DNA from: JAAYZB01 sp937958685
Lineage (GTDB): Bacteria; Bacillota_I; Bacilli_A; Izemoplasmatales; Hujiaoplasmataceae
Assembly (NCBI GenBank): GCA_036824265.1
Contig: DAITAL010000001.1
Location: 1 to 64,000 of the forward strand
DNA: 64,000 nucleotides
Direction: 5' to 3'
The notes under the pieces are model-generated. The model did no database searches. It worked only from the letters and a program-made list of their open reading frames with translations, and was not told where the DNA came from. Below, piece by piece: positions 15,983 through 25,753 of the stretch; the stretch's first letter is position 1, and every line of letters starts with the position of its first letter. The position numbers and the translations under genes are program-made.

Positions 15983-17377
15983 TCAGTTCGCCCCTTTCTT
16001 GCCGCCGACGGTGATTGCGGACACCCGCACCGCGGGTTGTCCGACATCGGCGGGGATCGATCCGGAGACGGACCCGCACATGCCGCGGGCGCGGTCGAGG
16101 TTGTTTGCGACCATGTCGATCTTCATCAGGATGTCGGCACCGTTGCCGACCAGGGAGGCGCCCCTGACCGCTTCGGCGATTTTGCCGTCTCTGATCAGAT
16201 AGCCTTCGGAGACGGCGAAGTTGAAGTCGCCGGTGCCGGGATTGACGGACCCGCCGCCCATTTTCGCGGCGTAGAGGCCGTAAGGAGTGCTTTGGATGAT
16301 TTCCTCGAGGGTCGAAGAACCGTTGTCGATATAGGTGTTGCTCATCCTGGAGGTGGGCGCGTACTTGTAGGATTCCCGGCGTGAGGAACCGGTGGGCATG
16401 TGGTTCATCCGGCGCGAGTTCAGGGAATCGACCATGTAGCTCTTGAGAATGCCCTTCTCGATCAGGACGCGTTTTTGCTGGGGATTGCCTTCGTCGTCGT
16501 AATTGGCTGAGCCCCAGGCGTTTGCGATCGTGCCGTCGTCGATCGCGGTGACGATGTCGGATGCGACGCGCTGATTGAGTTTGCCGCAGAAGACCGAGGC
16601 GTTCTTGGCGACGGAGGTCGCTTCCAGACTATGGCCGCAGGCCTCATGGAAGATGACGCCCCCGAATTTGTTGTCGATGATGACCGGCATCGTGCCGCTC
16701 GGGCAATCTTCCGCCTGAAGCATCGTTTTCGCCGTCCGGGCGGCTTCCTTTGCAAAGTCCTCGATGTTGACGTCTTCAAAGAAATACTCGTAGCCTTTGC
16801 CGCTTCCCGGTCCTTCCGATCCCGTCTGCATCACGCCATCCTTTTGGGCGATCGCGGTGATGAAGATCCGCTCGCGGACCCTGGTTTCACCGACAAAACG
16901 GCCGTCGGAGTTCGCGATCATGACTTCCTGGATGGAGTCGCCCAGCCGGATGCTGACCTGCTGGATCACTTCATCATAATTTTTGGCGGCTTCGTGCGCC
17001 CGTTTCATCAGTTGGACTTTCTCCGCCTGGGTCACGTCTTTCGGGTTGATCTTCGCTTGGTGTTTCATCCCGCGTTCGAACGGCATCAGGGGCACTCTTT
17101 GCATGGTCGCACCGCTGAATGATTTGGCAAGATTCTCCGCGAGGGCGATCATCGCCTGCGGGTTTTGTTCGTTGGTGTACCCGTAGACCGTTCTGAGTTT
17201 CTGCGCAAGGCGGATGCCGACGCCGAAGACGCGCGAACTGGCGGCCTTCTCGATGTTTCCGCCGACCATTTGCAGGTTGTTGGCGTAAGTCTCCTCGACG
17301 AACACCTCCGCAAAATCGGCTCCGGTCGCCATCCCGGCGTCCAGGATTTTTTCGATGATGTGTTTTTCCAGCAACAT
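15983..17377 (-). CDS. tldD: TldD, catalytic subunit of the TldD/E protease
   Basis: The 464 residues contain the zinc motif HEACGH (H244, E245, H249) inside GVIFHEACGHSLEA, characteristic of TldD. A third metal-ligand cysteine is expected near the C-terminus; CGSV in ARGMCGSVSGSI fits. Together with TldE it cleaves short or unstructured peptides. It is the middle gene of M32 carboxypeptidase-tldD-tldE, 13 bases after the first. AAGGAG precedes the ATG. The grouping suggests peptide turnover rather than bacteriocin maturation here, since no precursor gene is visible. Confidence 0.94.
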   Translation of the reverse strand: MLLEKHIIEKILDAGMATGADFAEVFVEETYANNLQMVGGNIEKAASSRVFGVGIRLAQKLRTVYGYTNEQNPQAMIALAENLAKSFSGATMQRVPLMPFERGMKHQAKINPKDVTQAEKVQLMKRAHEAAKNYDEVIQQVSIRLGDSIQEVMIANSDGRFVGETRVRERIFITAIAQKDGVMQTGSEGPGSGKGYEYFFEDVNIEDFAKEAARTAKTMLQAEDCPSGTMPVIIDNKFGGVIFHEACGHSLEATSVAKNASVFCGKLNQRVASDIVTAIDDGTIANAWGSANYDDEGNPQQKRVLIEKGILKSYMVDSLNSRRMNHMPTGSSRRESYKYAPTSRMSNTYIDNGSSTLEEIIQSTPYGLYAAKMGGGSVNPGTGDFNFAVSEGYLIRDGKIAEAVRGASLVGNGADILMKIDMVANNLDRARGMCGSVSGSIPADVGQPAVRVSAITVGGKKGAN

Positions 17378-17390
17378 TCTTCCTATCTCC

Positions 17391-18884
17391 TTAATGGTAT
17401 AATTTTCCGTATTTGTCTTTCAGGTAGTCGACATAATAACGGGGATTGAACTCCTCGCCTGTGATCGACAGCAACAATTCCTTCGGGGTTTTCGAGGAAC
17501 CGTATTGGTGGATCTTCTCTTTCAGCCAGGCGTTGATGAGTTCCATCTTGTTGTCTCTGACGGCCTTGTCGATGTCGATCTCTTTTTGCATCTGATGATA
17601 GATTTGGGCCGCGATGGCGCTTCCGAGAGCATAGGTCGGGAAGTAGCCGATCATGCCGCCGCTCCAATGGACGTCTTGCAGGACGCCCTCGGCGTCGTTT
17701 TGGGGTTCGATGCCCAGATATTCCTTGATCTTGGCGTTCCACAGCGCGGGCAACTCGTCGACATTCGTCTCGCCGTTCATGATCAGCCGTTCGATCTCGT
17801 AACGCACCATGATGTGCAAAGGATACGTGAGTTCGTCGGCTTCGACGCGGATCAGGGAGGCCTCCACGTGGTTGATGGCTTTATGGAAGTCTTCCAGGGT
17901 GATGTCTTTGGTCTGTTCGGGAAAGAGTTCCCTGAACTTCGGATAGTGCGTCTCCCAGAAAGCCAGGCTTCTGCCGATCGTGTTCTCATAGAAACGCGAT
18001 TGCGATTCGTGGATGCCCATCGACGTCCCGTTGGTAAGCAGGGTGTTGTCCCATTTGGTGTCGATCTGCTGCTCGTAGGTCGCGTGTCCGAGTTCATGGA
18101 TGACCGAGAAGATGCTCGAAAAGGCATAGTCCTCGAGATAGCGGGTTGTCAACCGGACATCGGTCGGGGAGGTGTTCCAGGTGAAGGGATGGACGCTTTT
18201 CTTGAGCAAGCCGCGGTTGCGATCGAACTTGAACACGTCCAACAAATACTCGGCGAACTGTTTTTGCGCTGCTTCCGGATAGTGGCGAAAAACGAAATCA
18301 GCGTTTTTGCGGTTGCCGGTCTTCGCGAGCAATTCCCGGACAAAGGGGACGAGATCGCGTTTGAGGACGCCAAAGAACTCATCGTATTCCTTCATCGACA
18401 TGCCCTCTTCGTAATCGTCAAGCAGGATGTTGTAAGGATGATCGTCGATTCCGTAATAAGCGACAAACCGCTTTTCATATTCGAAAATCTGGCCCAGGGT
18501 GTCCTTGAAGGCGGCGTAATCGGCGTTTTTCTTCGCCTCTTCCCACGTGATCTGCGCCATCTGCAAAAGTTTCTGATACTCCATGAACTCAGTTTGCGGA
18601 ATCTTGACGATCTTGTCGATCGCCTTCTTGGCCTTTTTGACCTCGCGGGCGGTGAGATCGTCCAGCTCGGTCTTCATCGCGTCGAGTTCGTTGATCAACT
18701 CCACATTCTCCTTGGCCGTGAGCAGTTTGAACATCTCGCCGCTCATGAAACCCATCATCTCGGCGCGCCGGGGAAACGAGTCCCTGGGAGCTTCTGTCTG
18801 GGAATCCCAGCCGACAAGCGCCATCATGTAGCCATACGCTTTGCGTTTCATGACCACTTCGCGAAACTTTTGGATTTTTTCCAT
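17391..18884 (-). CDS. M32-family metallocarboxypeptidase
   Basis: Removes C-terminal amino acids from peptides in the cytoplasm. The 497 residues match the family length and have HELGH (H263, E264, H267), the downstream zinc ligand E293 in IHESQSRFYEN, HPF (232-234) and DVRLTTRY (242-249), the set that defines M32 enzymes. There is no signal peptide. AGGTGA precedes the ATG. The extended -10 promoter at 18905-18913 should drive this gene with tldD and tldE. Confidence 0.95.
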   Translation of the reverse strand: MEKIQKFREVVMKRKAYGYMMALVGWDSQTEAPRDSFPRRAEMMGFMSGEMFKLLTAKENVELINELDAMKTELDDLTAREVKKAKKAIDKIVKIPQTEFMEYQKLLQMAQITWEEAKKNADYAAFKDTLGQIFEYEKRFVAYYGIDDHPYNILLDDYEEGMSMKEYDEFFGVLKRDLVPFVRELLAKTGNRKNADFVFRHYPEAAQKQFAEYLLDVFKFDRNRGLLKKSVHPFTWNTSPTDVRLTTRYLEDYAFSSIFSVIHELGHATYEQQIDTKWDNTLLTNGTSMGIHESQSRFYENTIGRSLAFWETHYPKFRELFPEQTKDITLEDFHKAINHVEASLIRVEADELTYPLHIMVRYEIERLIMNGETNVDELPALWNAKIKEYLGIEPQNDAEGVLQDVHWSGGMIGYFPTYALGSAIAAQIYHQMQKEIDIDKAVRDNKMELINAWLKEKIHQYGSSKTPKELLLSITGEEFNPRYYVDYLKDKYGKLYH

Positions 18885-18904
18885 AAAAAATCACCTCATG
18901 TTCT

Positions 18905-18913
18905 ATTATATCA
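18905..18913 (-). promoter_or_regulatory. extended -10 promoter of carboxypeptidase-tldD-tldE
   Basis: The minus strand reads TGATATAAT about 20 bases before the M32 start codon; the -35 is weak. Confidence 0.6.
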
Positions 18914-18969
18914 CTAGTGTTTCGGGATAAACCCATTTTTTACTCTCCGTATAGTAAAATAAAAACCGT

Positions 18970-20589
<1,620 letters not shown>

Positions 20590-20604
20590 GTGAACACCCC
20601 CGTA

Positions 20605-20651
20605 TAAAATAAAAAAGAGTCCTCCGGCGGAGAACTCTTTTTGTCGAGCCC
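20605..20651 (-). promoter_or_regulatory. pyrG leader attenuator (CTP-sensing, reiterative G type)
   Basis: The transcript predicted from the promoter starts GGGCUCG. A hairpin follows at once (AAAAAGAGTTCTCCG with CGGAGGACTCTTTTT, 20612-20642), then a run of U. In Bacillus subtilis the pyrG transcript also starts GGGCUC. When CTP is low the polymerase stutters and adds extra G residues, which pair with pyrimidines in the terminator's 5' arm and prevent termination. Here that arm offers UUCUCC. The layout is visible; the mechanism is transferred from Bacillus. Confidence 0.8.
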
Positions 20652-20657
20652 TTGTAG

Positions 20658-20686
20658 ATTATAACAAATACCCAAGGCAAAAGCAA
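20658..20686 (-). promoter_or_regulatory. pyrG promoter
   Basis: The minus strand has TTGCTT, 17 bases, TATAAT, then six bases (CTACAA) and GGGCTC. The start at 20651 puts three G at +1 to +3. The promoter lies within about 40 bases of the rpoE stop codon. Confidence 0.75.
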
Positions 20687-20699
20687 TTGCTTATGACGA

Positions 20700-21263
20700 T
20701 TATTCGTCGTACATTTTCTCGTAATCGTCCATGTATTCGTTGTACTTGTCTTCGTCGTATTCGTCTTCTTCTTCGCTCGCGATCTCGCTTTCGTCCTCGA
20801 CGAAATCTTCTTCCACATCGTCGAAATCGTCATAATCGATATCGTCTTCATCGTATTCGTCGAAGTCGAGATCCTCTTCGTACTTGTCTGCTTCCTCTTC
20901 CTCGTATTCCGCTTCTTCGTCCTCTTCTTCGTCGTATTCCTCTTCTTCGGGTTCCTCTTCCACATCTTCGGACATTTCTTCCTTGTAATCGGGGAATTCG
21001 TCGTAGAAGGCTCCGTCCTTGTCCCAGAGATCGATCGATTGTCTGCTCTTCAGATCCCAGAGATCGTCGCCGACGTAGACGAATTTGGCGGAGATGATGA
21101 AGTCGGCGTAGACTTGGGAAATCAGTTCGCCCTTGTCATCGTCGGCCACGCTCTTGACTTCGCAGATGGCCTGATACAATTCGACGAATGACATCGGTTG
21201 TGTGCTTTCGCCCAGAATCGTCTCGGCCGCTTCGAGGATGGAAAGTTGGTTCCAATCAGCCAT
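20700..21263 (-). CDS. rpoE: RNA polymerase delta subunit
   Basis: Delta is a Bacillota-specific polymerase subunit that lowers non-specific DNA binding and promotes recycling. The 187 residues divide into an N-terminal HARE-HTH domain (about 1-88, starting MADWNQLSILEAAETIL) and a disordered tail made almost wholly of D, E and Y, which mimics nucleic acid. GGAAGGA precedes the ATG. The gene follows the DUF1934 gene with a four-base gap and comes before pyrG, the standard Bacillota order. Its presence is good evidence for a Bacillota/Mollicutes host. Confidence 0.95.
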   Translation of the reverse strand: MADWNQLSILEAAETILGESTQPMSFVELYQAICEVKSVADDDKGELISQVYADFIISAKFVYVGDDLWDLKSRQSIDLWDKDGAFYDEFPDYKEEMSEDVEEEPEEEEYDEEEDEEAEYEEEEADKYEEDLDFDEYDEDDIDYDDFDDVEEDFVEDESEIASEEEDEYDEDKYNEYMDDYEKMYDE

Positions 21264-21267
21264 TTTG

Positions 21268-21648
21268 TCAGTTCCTTCCGTTGGTTTGGGTCCAAGCCAG
21301 GTTCAATGTGTGGCTTGAAAGCGTCTTGCTGCCGTCAAGGAGATCATATTCGAGTGACAAAGCCCCATTCGACAATTTCAGTTTGCGTGTATGGACGTCC
21401 GTCACGAACTGGAACCCTTCGAGTTTCACCGTTCCGCTGGTTTTCTTGCCGGCTTGGAACAAGAGGTCGAGTTCCTCCGCTCCCGTTCGAAAGAGATGGA
21501 TCTCATCCTCGCGCAATTGGAAACGGTATCTTTGTTGGTTCGGATCGACGAACACCAGTTGGTTGTCTTCTCGCGTGGCGAGGACGGTGAATTTCGTCTG
21601 TTGAGCGCCATCGATGGCCATCGAGAACATCAAATTAAGGTTGTTCAC
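21268..21648 (-). CDS. DUF1934 (YwiB-like) beta-barrel protein
   Basis: The 126-residue protein resembles the DUF1934/YwiB family of small calycin-like beta-barrels of unknown function, found near argS or rpoE in Bacillota. It ends in SLEYDLLDGSKTLSSHTL, close to the family's C-terminal pattern. The start is GTG at 21648 after AAGGGTGAT; an ATG six codons later is the alternative. It shares a promoter (21674-21702) with rpoE, which follows four bases later. No catalytic residues are evident. Confidence 0.7.
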   Translation of the reverse strand: MNNLNLMFSMAIDGAQQTKFTVLATREDNQLVFVDPNQQRYRFQLREDEIHLFRTGAEELDLLFQAGKKTSGTVKLEGFQFVTDVHTRKLKLSNGALSLEYDLLDGSKTLSSHTLNLAWTQTNGRN

Positions 21649-21673
21649 ATAATCACCCTTGGAATGCCTTATA

Positions 21674-21702
21674 ATTATATACTACTCTTTATGCAAATAC
21701 AA
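21674..21702 (-). promoter_or_regulatory. promoter of the DUF1934-rpoE unit
   Basis: The minus strand reads TTGTAT, 17 bases, TATAAT, about 25 bases before the GTG start at 21648. Confidence 0.6.
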
Positions 21703-21737
21703 GTACCATATTTTTATTTTTTTGTAAAGCATAACGA

Positions 21738-23414
21738 CTAGAAAAATTGCTCGTCATGAGTGAAATTATCGCTCAGCACGTTTATTACCATGTTGTTGCA
21801 ATGATCGCCGATCCGCTCCAGATTGGAGAGGATGTCGACATAGAATCCGGCCTCGGTTTCCGAGCATGCCCGGTCTTGGATCCGGTTGATGTGTTTCTTG
21901 CGATACTGCCTCACCATCTTGTCGAGAATGTCCTCGCGGACGTTGACATCGCGGGCCAGTTGCTTGTCTTTGGCGATGTAAGCCTGCAGGGAATCCTTCA
22001 GCGTCCGGCGCAAAAATTCATAGAGATCGAGCAGGTCCTTCCGGGCCTCCTCATGCAGTTCCATCTTGTTGTCGTGACGCTCCTGGAAGAACTCGAGGAT
22101 GTTGTCGAGATGGTCGCCGATCCGCTCGAGGTCGGTGATCGTGTCGATGTCCTTGGCGAGTTGCTGGATCTGCCGGTCCTCAAGATCGCCGGCGCCGATC
22201 TTGACCAGATAGTTATGGATCTTGTCGTCCATGCCGTCGAGAAGCTCCTCGCACTGGACGCCCATCTCGAAATTCTTCGGATCGCTGCCAAAAGAGTAGT
22301 TGTAGGTGTATTCGAACATGCCCCTGGCGACGTTGCCCATGTTGATGATCGCTTTTTTGGCGTTCTCCAACGCCAGGTCGGGAGAGTCCTTGATCAAATG
22401 CTCTTCGAGCACGACGTCGTCGACTTCGATCTCGTTGCGGGAAGGCACGATCTTGGAGACCAGCCAGACAAGTTGTCTGACGAACCAGTAGAGCACCAGC
22501 ACGGTGAGAACATTGAACGTCACGTGGGCGATCGAGACGGTCAACTTATCCGTCAGGTAATCCGCTCCGAAGATGCCTTCACTCATCCAGGCGATCAGCT
22601 GCGAGTAAGGCCGCAGCAGGATGAAGAAGATGATGGTGCCGATCGCATTGAACATGACATGGATCGCGGCGGTCCGTTTGGCGGCGGAAGTACCGCCGAT
22701 CGAAGCCATCACCGAGGTGATGGTCGTGCCGATGTTGTCGCCGAGAACAATGGCGATCGCGCCGATCAAAGGCACGCCGCCGGTCGAATAGAGTTGCTGG
22801 AGGATACCGATGGTGGCCGAGGATGACTGGACCACGATCGTCGAGCCGATGCCTACCAGAACACCCAAAATCGGATGTTCGGCGACTTCCAGAAGCATGT
22901 TGCTGAAAGCCGGCAGGACGACGAGTTGCTTGAGGGCTCCGCCCATCGTCTCCAAACCGTAGAAGAGCATACCAAAGCCCAGGATCGCCTTGCCGAGCTC
23001 CTGGATCTTGCGTTTCTTGATGAAGAAGATGAGCATGCTGCCAACGAACATGATCGGCAGCGCGTATTCGCCAATCTTAAGACCAATCAAGACCGAGGTG
23101 ATCGTTGTACCGATATTGGCGCCGAAAATGACGCCCACCGCCTGCGGCAGAGTCATCAAGCCGGCACGGACCAACCCGACCACGATGGCGCTGGTGGCGG
23201 ATGAGGACTGGATCAGGCCGGTGATTATGATTCCGACGAAGATGCCTTTGAGCGGTGTGTTGGTCGATTTTTCCAGAATCATTTTCAGTTTCGATCCGGC
23301 AAGCTTCTTGAGTGATTCGCTCATCATGCTGATGCCGAAGAGGAAGATGCCCAGGCCGCCGACGATTGCGAAAACCGTTGTTTTCCAGTCGATGGCCAAT
23401 AAGTAAGGTTCCAT
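21738..23414 (-). CDS. Na+/phosphate cotransporter with PhoU-like domain
   Basis: The 558 residues begin with a membrane part of about eight helices holding the two inverted Na/Pi cotransporter repeats, marked by IQSSSATSAIVVGL and VQSSSATIGIL (the QSSSA signatures). A cytoplasmic PhoU-like helical domain follows (from about residue 350, DMDTITDLERIGDHLDNI-like helices). NptA/YjbB-type proteins move phosphate with sodium; the YjbB homologue exports it. GGAGG lies just before the ATG at 23414. The gene has its own promoter and no pst genes nearby. Confidence 0.93.
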   Translation of the reverse strand: MEPYLLAIDWKTTVFAIVGGLGIFLFGISMMSESLKKLAGSKLKMILEKSTNTPLKGIFVGIIITGLIQSSSATSAIVVGLVRAGLMTLPQAVGVIFGANIGTTITSVLIGLKIGEYALPIMFVGSMLIFFIKKRKIQELGKAILGFGMLFYGLETMGGALKQLVVLPAFSNMLLEVAEHPILGVLVGIGSTIVVQSSSATIGILQQLYSTGGVPLIGAIAIVLGDNIGTTITSVMASIGGTSAAKRTAAIHVMFNAIGTIIFFILLRPYSQLIAWMSEGIFGADYLTDKLTVSIAHVTFNVLTVLVLYWFVRQLVWLVSKIVPSRNEIEVDDVVLEEHLIKDSPDLALENAKKAIINMGNVARGMFEYTYNYSFGSDPKNFEMGVQCEELLDGMDDKIHNYLVKIGAGDLEDRQIQQLAKDIDTITDLERIGDHLDNILEFFQERHDNKMELHEEARKDLLDLYEFLRRTLKDSLQAYIAKDKQLARDVNVREDILDKMVRQYRKKHINRIQDRACSETEAGFYVDILSNLERIGDHCNNMVINVLSDNFTHDEQFF

Positions 23415-23463
23415 AGCGCCTCCAAGGAAGGTGGATGATGTCAGTAACCCTGAAACCGCCCCT

Positions 23464-23472
23464 ATTATAGCA
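23464..23472 (-). promoter_or_regulatory. Na/Pi cotransporter extended -10 promoter
   Basis: The minus strand reads TGCTATAAT about 50 bases upstream of the start at 23414. Confidence 0.6.
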
Positions 23473-23524
23473 GATTGCCACTTGATTTGATACGTGTAAA
23501 AAACGCTTTCATGTGTTTTTTTCC

Positions 23525-23552
23525 AAAAAAAGAAGGCGAAAAAACCGCCTTC
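23525..23552 (-). terminator. terminator after the DHH phosphoesterase pair
   Basis: A seven-base-pair stem GAAGGCG and CGCCTTC is followed on the minus strand by seven T. It begins 11 bases after the stop codon at 23563. Confidence 0.88.
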
Positions 23553-23562
23553 GATCAACCTG

Positions 23563-24525
23563 TCATCTTGTCAACAGGGTCTCTTTGTACTCACTCACCA
23601 ATTGATCCGCGTCCGCCAGCAATTCATCCACCTTTTCCCAGGTGCCCAAATTGGCGCCGCAAGCCATCGGATGACCGCCGCCATCGTATTTGTTGGCCAA
23701 TTTGTCGATGGCCGGTCCTTTGGACCGGATCCTCGCCCTGACGAACTGGTTGGCGTATTCCGCAAACAGAATCCAGACCGGACAATCCGCAAGCGTCGAC
23801 AGTTCGTTGACGAGCGATGTCGCCTCTTCGAGCGTGACGCCGAACTGCTCGATGATCTCCGGCTTCATCTTGATGTAGGCGACCCCGTTCGTGGTTTTCT
23901 CGAAATTGAGCAGGACATATCCCTGCAGTTTCATCAAATTTTCCGTCTTCACATCAAGATTTCCCAACACCTCGGCGAAATCAAGTCCGAAATCAAGCAG
24001 ATGGGCGACCGCTTTGAAGGTGTCGGCGCTGACGGAACGGTACTTGAACCGGCCGGTGTCGGTGACGATGCCGGTATAGAGCGCTTTCGCCGCCTTCATG
24101 TTGAGTTTGAGGATGTTATAGAATTCCAGACAAAACTCCAGGATGATCTGTGAAGTCGCCGGCCGGGTCGTATCGACATACTGATAGTCACCATAATCAT
24201 CGACAGGCAGATGGTGGTCGATCTTGATCACGAATTTGCCCAGTTTGTATCTTTGATCGGCGATCCTGTCGCTGGTGGCGGTGTCGACGACGATCGCGAG
24301 CGCGTTTTCGTAGGTCTCGTCGGGGATGACGTCGATCTCGCCGATGAACTTCACGTAATCGGCGCTTTCGCCGACGACATAAACATTCTTCTCGGGAAAA
24401 GATTCCTTGATGATTTCTTTCAGGCCAAATCCGGCGCCGTAACAGTCGCCATCGGGGCGCATATGCATGTGGATGATGATCTTGTCATATTCCAGGATCT
24501 TGTCCAGGATGAACTGCTTATCCAT
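23563..24525 (-). CDS. DHH/DHHA1 phosphoesterase, NrnA/MgpA-like (copy 1)
   Basis: NrnA-type enzymes degrade 2-5 nt RNAs and dephosphorylate pAp with manganese. The 320 residues show the DHH motifs in order: MRPDGD (22-27), VVDTA, DHHLP, the TDTGRF segment and the DHHA1 glycine motif GGGHPMACG. The first motif is the usual HxRPDGD form, unlike copy 2. It overlaps the end of copy 2 by eight bases. Having two tandem paralogues is unusual; one could act on nanoRNA or pAp and the other on cyclic dinucleotide products. Confidence 0.9.
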   Translation of the reverse strand: MDKQFILDKILEYDKIIIHMHMRPDGDCYGAGFGLKEIIKESFPEKNVYVVGESADYVKFIGEIDVIPDETYENALAIVVDTATSDRIADQRYKLGKFVIKIDHHLPVDDYGDYQYVDTTRPATSQIILEFCLEFYNILKLNMKAAKALYTGIVTDTGRFKYRSVSADTFKAVAHLLDFGLDFAEVLGNLDVKTENLMKLQGYVLLNFEKTTNGVAYIKMKPEIIEQFGVTLEEATSLVNELSTLADCPVWILFAEYANQFVRARIRSKGPAIDKLANKYDGGGHPMACGANLGTWEKVDELLADADQLVSEYKETLLTR

Positions 24526-25462
24526 TTTGAGCCTCCAGTAAGTGATCGAGTTCCGTCAGGATCTGATCGGCCTGCGCCCAGGTGTCAACCGTGGCGCCGC
24601 AGGCCAGCAGATGTCCGCCGCCTCCGTGTTTTTTGGCGATTTCGACGATCGGGATCTCCCGTGATCGAAGTTCGCAGAGGATTCTCCCTGTTTCTTGGTC
24701 TTCGGTGAAATTCGCCCAGATGGGAATTTCCTTGATGCCGGAAAGCTGGTTGGCGAGCATCCGGCTGGCGGCGCTGCTGGCGATGTTGTGTCTGATTTGG
24801 AACTCGCTGTCGTTTTTCCGGTAACCCACATTGTTGGGTGTGAGTTGGAAACTCGCAAGATATTCCGCCTTCATCTGCTTGAGCGCCAGCGATTCGGTGT
24901 ATAGCGAGTTATAGATCTGGGCGAGGTCGAGACCGGTCGCCAGCAACTGGGCGGCAATCCGGAAAGTGTCGGGTTTGACCGAGGCATAGAGGAAGCGGCC
25001 GGTGTCGCCGACGATACCCATATAGAGCGGCTTCGCGGCCGTCTTGCCGATGGGGATCTTGTTGCGATTCAGAAAGCGGACGATCATCTCCGAGGCGGAG
25101 GACATTTCCGTATCCTTATAATGTATATGGGGAGAAATGTCGCTATCGTTTTGGTGATGGTCGATGACGACGACCTTGGCGGCCAAGGTATGCCTGTCAT
25201 CTCCGAGCATCTGCCTGACCGCGGTATCGACGATGAGGTACAAGCTGCCGCGGATTTGATCGTCTGTGACCTTATCCAATTCTTGAAAGAGGTTCATGGA
25301 GTTCGTGTCGCCGACGGCATAGATGCGTTTTGCGGGAAACTTTTGTTTAAGCGCGTAATAAAGACCGAACTGGGCGCCATAGGCGTCAAGATCGGGAGCT
25401 TTGTGCCTGGCGATGACAATGGTGTCATAAGCCTTGATCAATCTGTATATTTTCCTGTCCAC
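24518..25462 (-). CDS. DHH/DHHA1 phosphoesterase, NrnA/MgpA-like (copy 2)
   Basis: The paralogue of the downstream gene, 314 residues. Motif I is altered to HKAPDLDAYGA, with leucine in place of the usual glycine; VDTA, DHHQND, GDTGRF and GGGGHLLACG are present. The start is GTG at 25462, after AAGGAGTG. The extended -10 promoter at 25493-25501 lies just upstream, so this is the first gene of the two. The exact substrate is unknown. Confidence 0.87.
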   Translation of the reverse strand: MDRKIYRLIKAYDTIVIARHKAPDLDAYGAQFGLYYALKQKFPAKRIYAVGDTNSMNLFQELDKVTDDQIRGSLYLIVDTAVRQMLGDDRHTLAAKVVVIDHHQNDSDISPHIHYKDTEMSSASEMIVRFLNRNKIPIGKTAAKPLYMGIVGDTGRFLYASVKPDTFRIAAQLLATGLDLAQIYNSLYTESLALKQMKAEYLASFQLTPNNVGYRKNDSEFQIRHNIASSAASRMLANQLSGIKEIPIWANFTEDQETGRILCELRSREIPIVEIAKKHGGGGHLLACGATVDTWAQADQILTELDHLLEAQNG

Positions 25463-25492
25463 ACAACGCACTCCTTTTAGGTTTAGTATTAT

Positions 25493-25501
25493 ATTATAAC
25501 A
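25493..25501 (-). promoter_or_regulatory. extended -10 promoter of the DHH pair
   Basis: The minus strand reads TGTTATAAT, followed six bases on by a second near-copy (ATAATA), about 30 bases before the GTG start. Confidence 0.6.
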
Positions 25502-25560
25502 TACGCTTGCGGCCATCGGTAAGATGTTGCCAAGAAAACAAACGAACAAACGAATATGCC

Positions 25561-25589
25561 TTGCATTCGCCGGTGATAAACGTTAAAAT
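25561..25589 (+). promoter_or_regulatory. guaA-guaB promoter
   Basis: TTGCAT, 17 bases, TAAAAT. The expected start at about 25596 lies just before the riboswitch aptamer. Confidence 0.7.
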
Positions 25590-25598
25590 AAAGAAAAA

Positions 25599-25663
25599 TC
25601 GTATATCATCGATGATATGGATCGAAAGTCTCTACCCCGAAACCGTAAATTCCGGGACTACGA
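25599..25663 (+). promoter_or_regulatory. guanine (purine-class) riboswitch aptamer
   Basis: The conserved core is clear. P1 is TCGTA/TACGA, P2 is TCGAT/ATCGA closing loop GATATGG, the P2-P3 junction is AAGTCTCTACC, and P3 closes the loop ACCGTAAA. The loops match the kissing-loop consensus. The position equivalent to 74 (25658) is C, which selects guanine or hypoxanthine over adenine; the equivalent of U51 (25633) is kept. The base equivalent to U48 is C, a deviation. An off-type terminator follows at 25697. It lies upstream of guaA-guaB, so guanine excess should shut off GMP synthesis. Confidence 0.93.
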
Positions 25664-25696
25664 AAATATGTGGGTTCGCTCTTAGGAGCGTTTTCG

Positions 25697-25734
25697 GAGT
25701 AGTGGGAATCGGTCTCAATACTCTTTTTATTTTC
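25697..25734 (+). terminator. riboswitch expression-platform terminator
   Basis: GAGTAGTGGGA pairs with TCTCAATACTC (one mismatch, one G-U) around a short loop, then TTTTTATTTT. It sits between the aptamer and the guaA ribosome site, as in transcription-off purine riboswitches. Confidence 0.82.
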
Positions 25735-25753
25735 TATCGCCCAAGGAGGCCGC

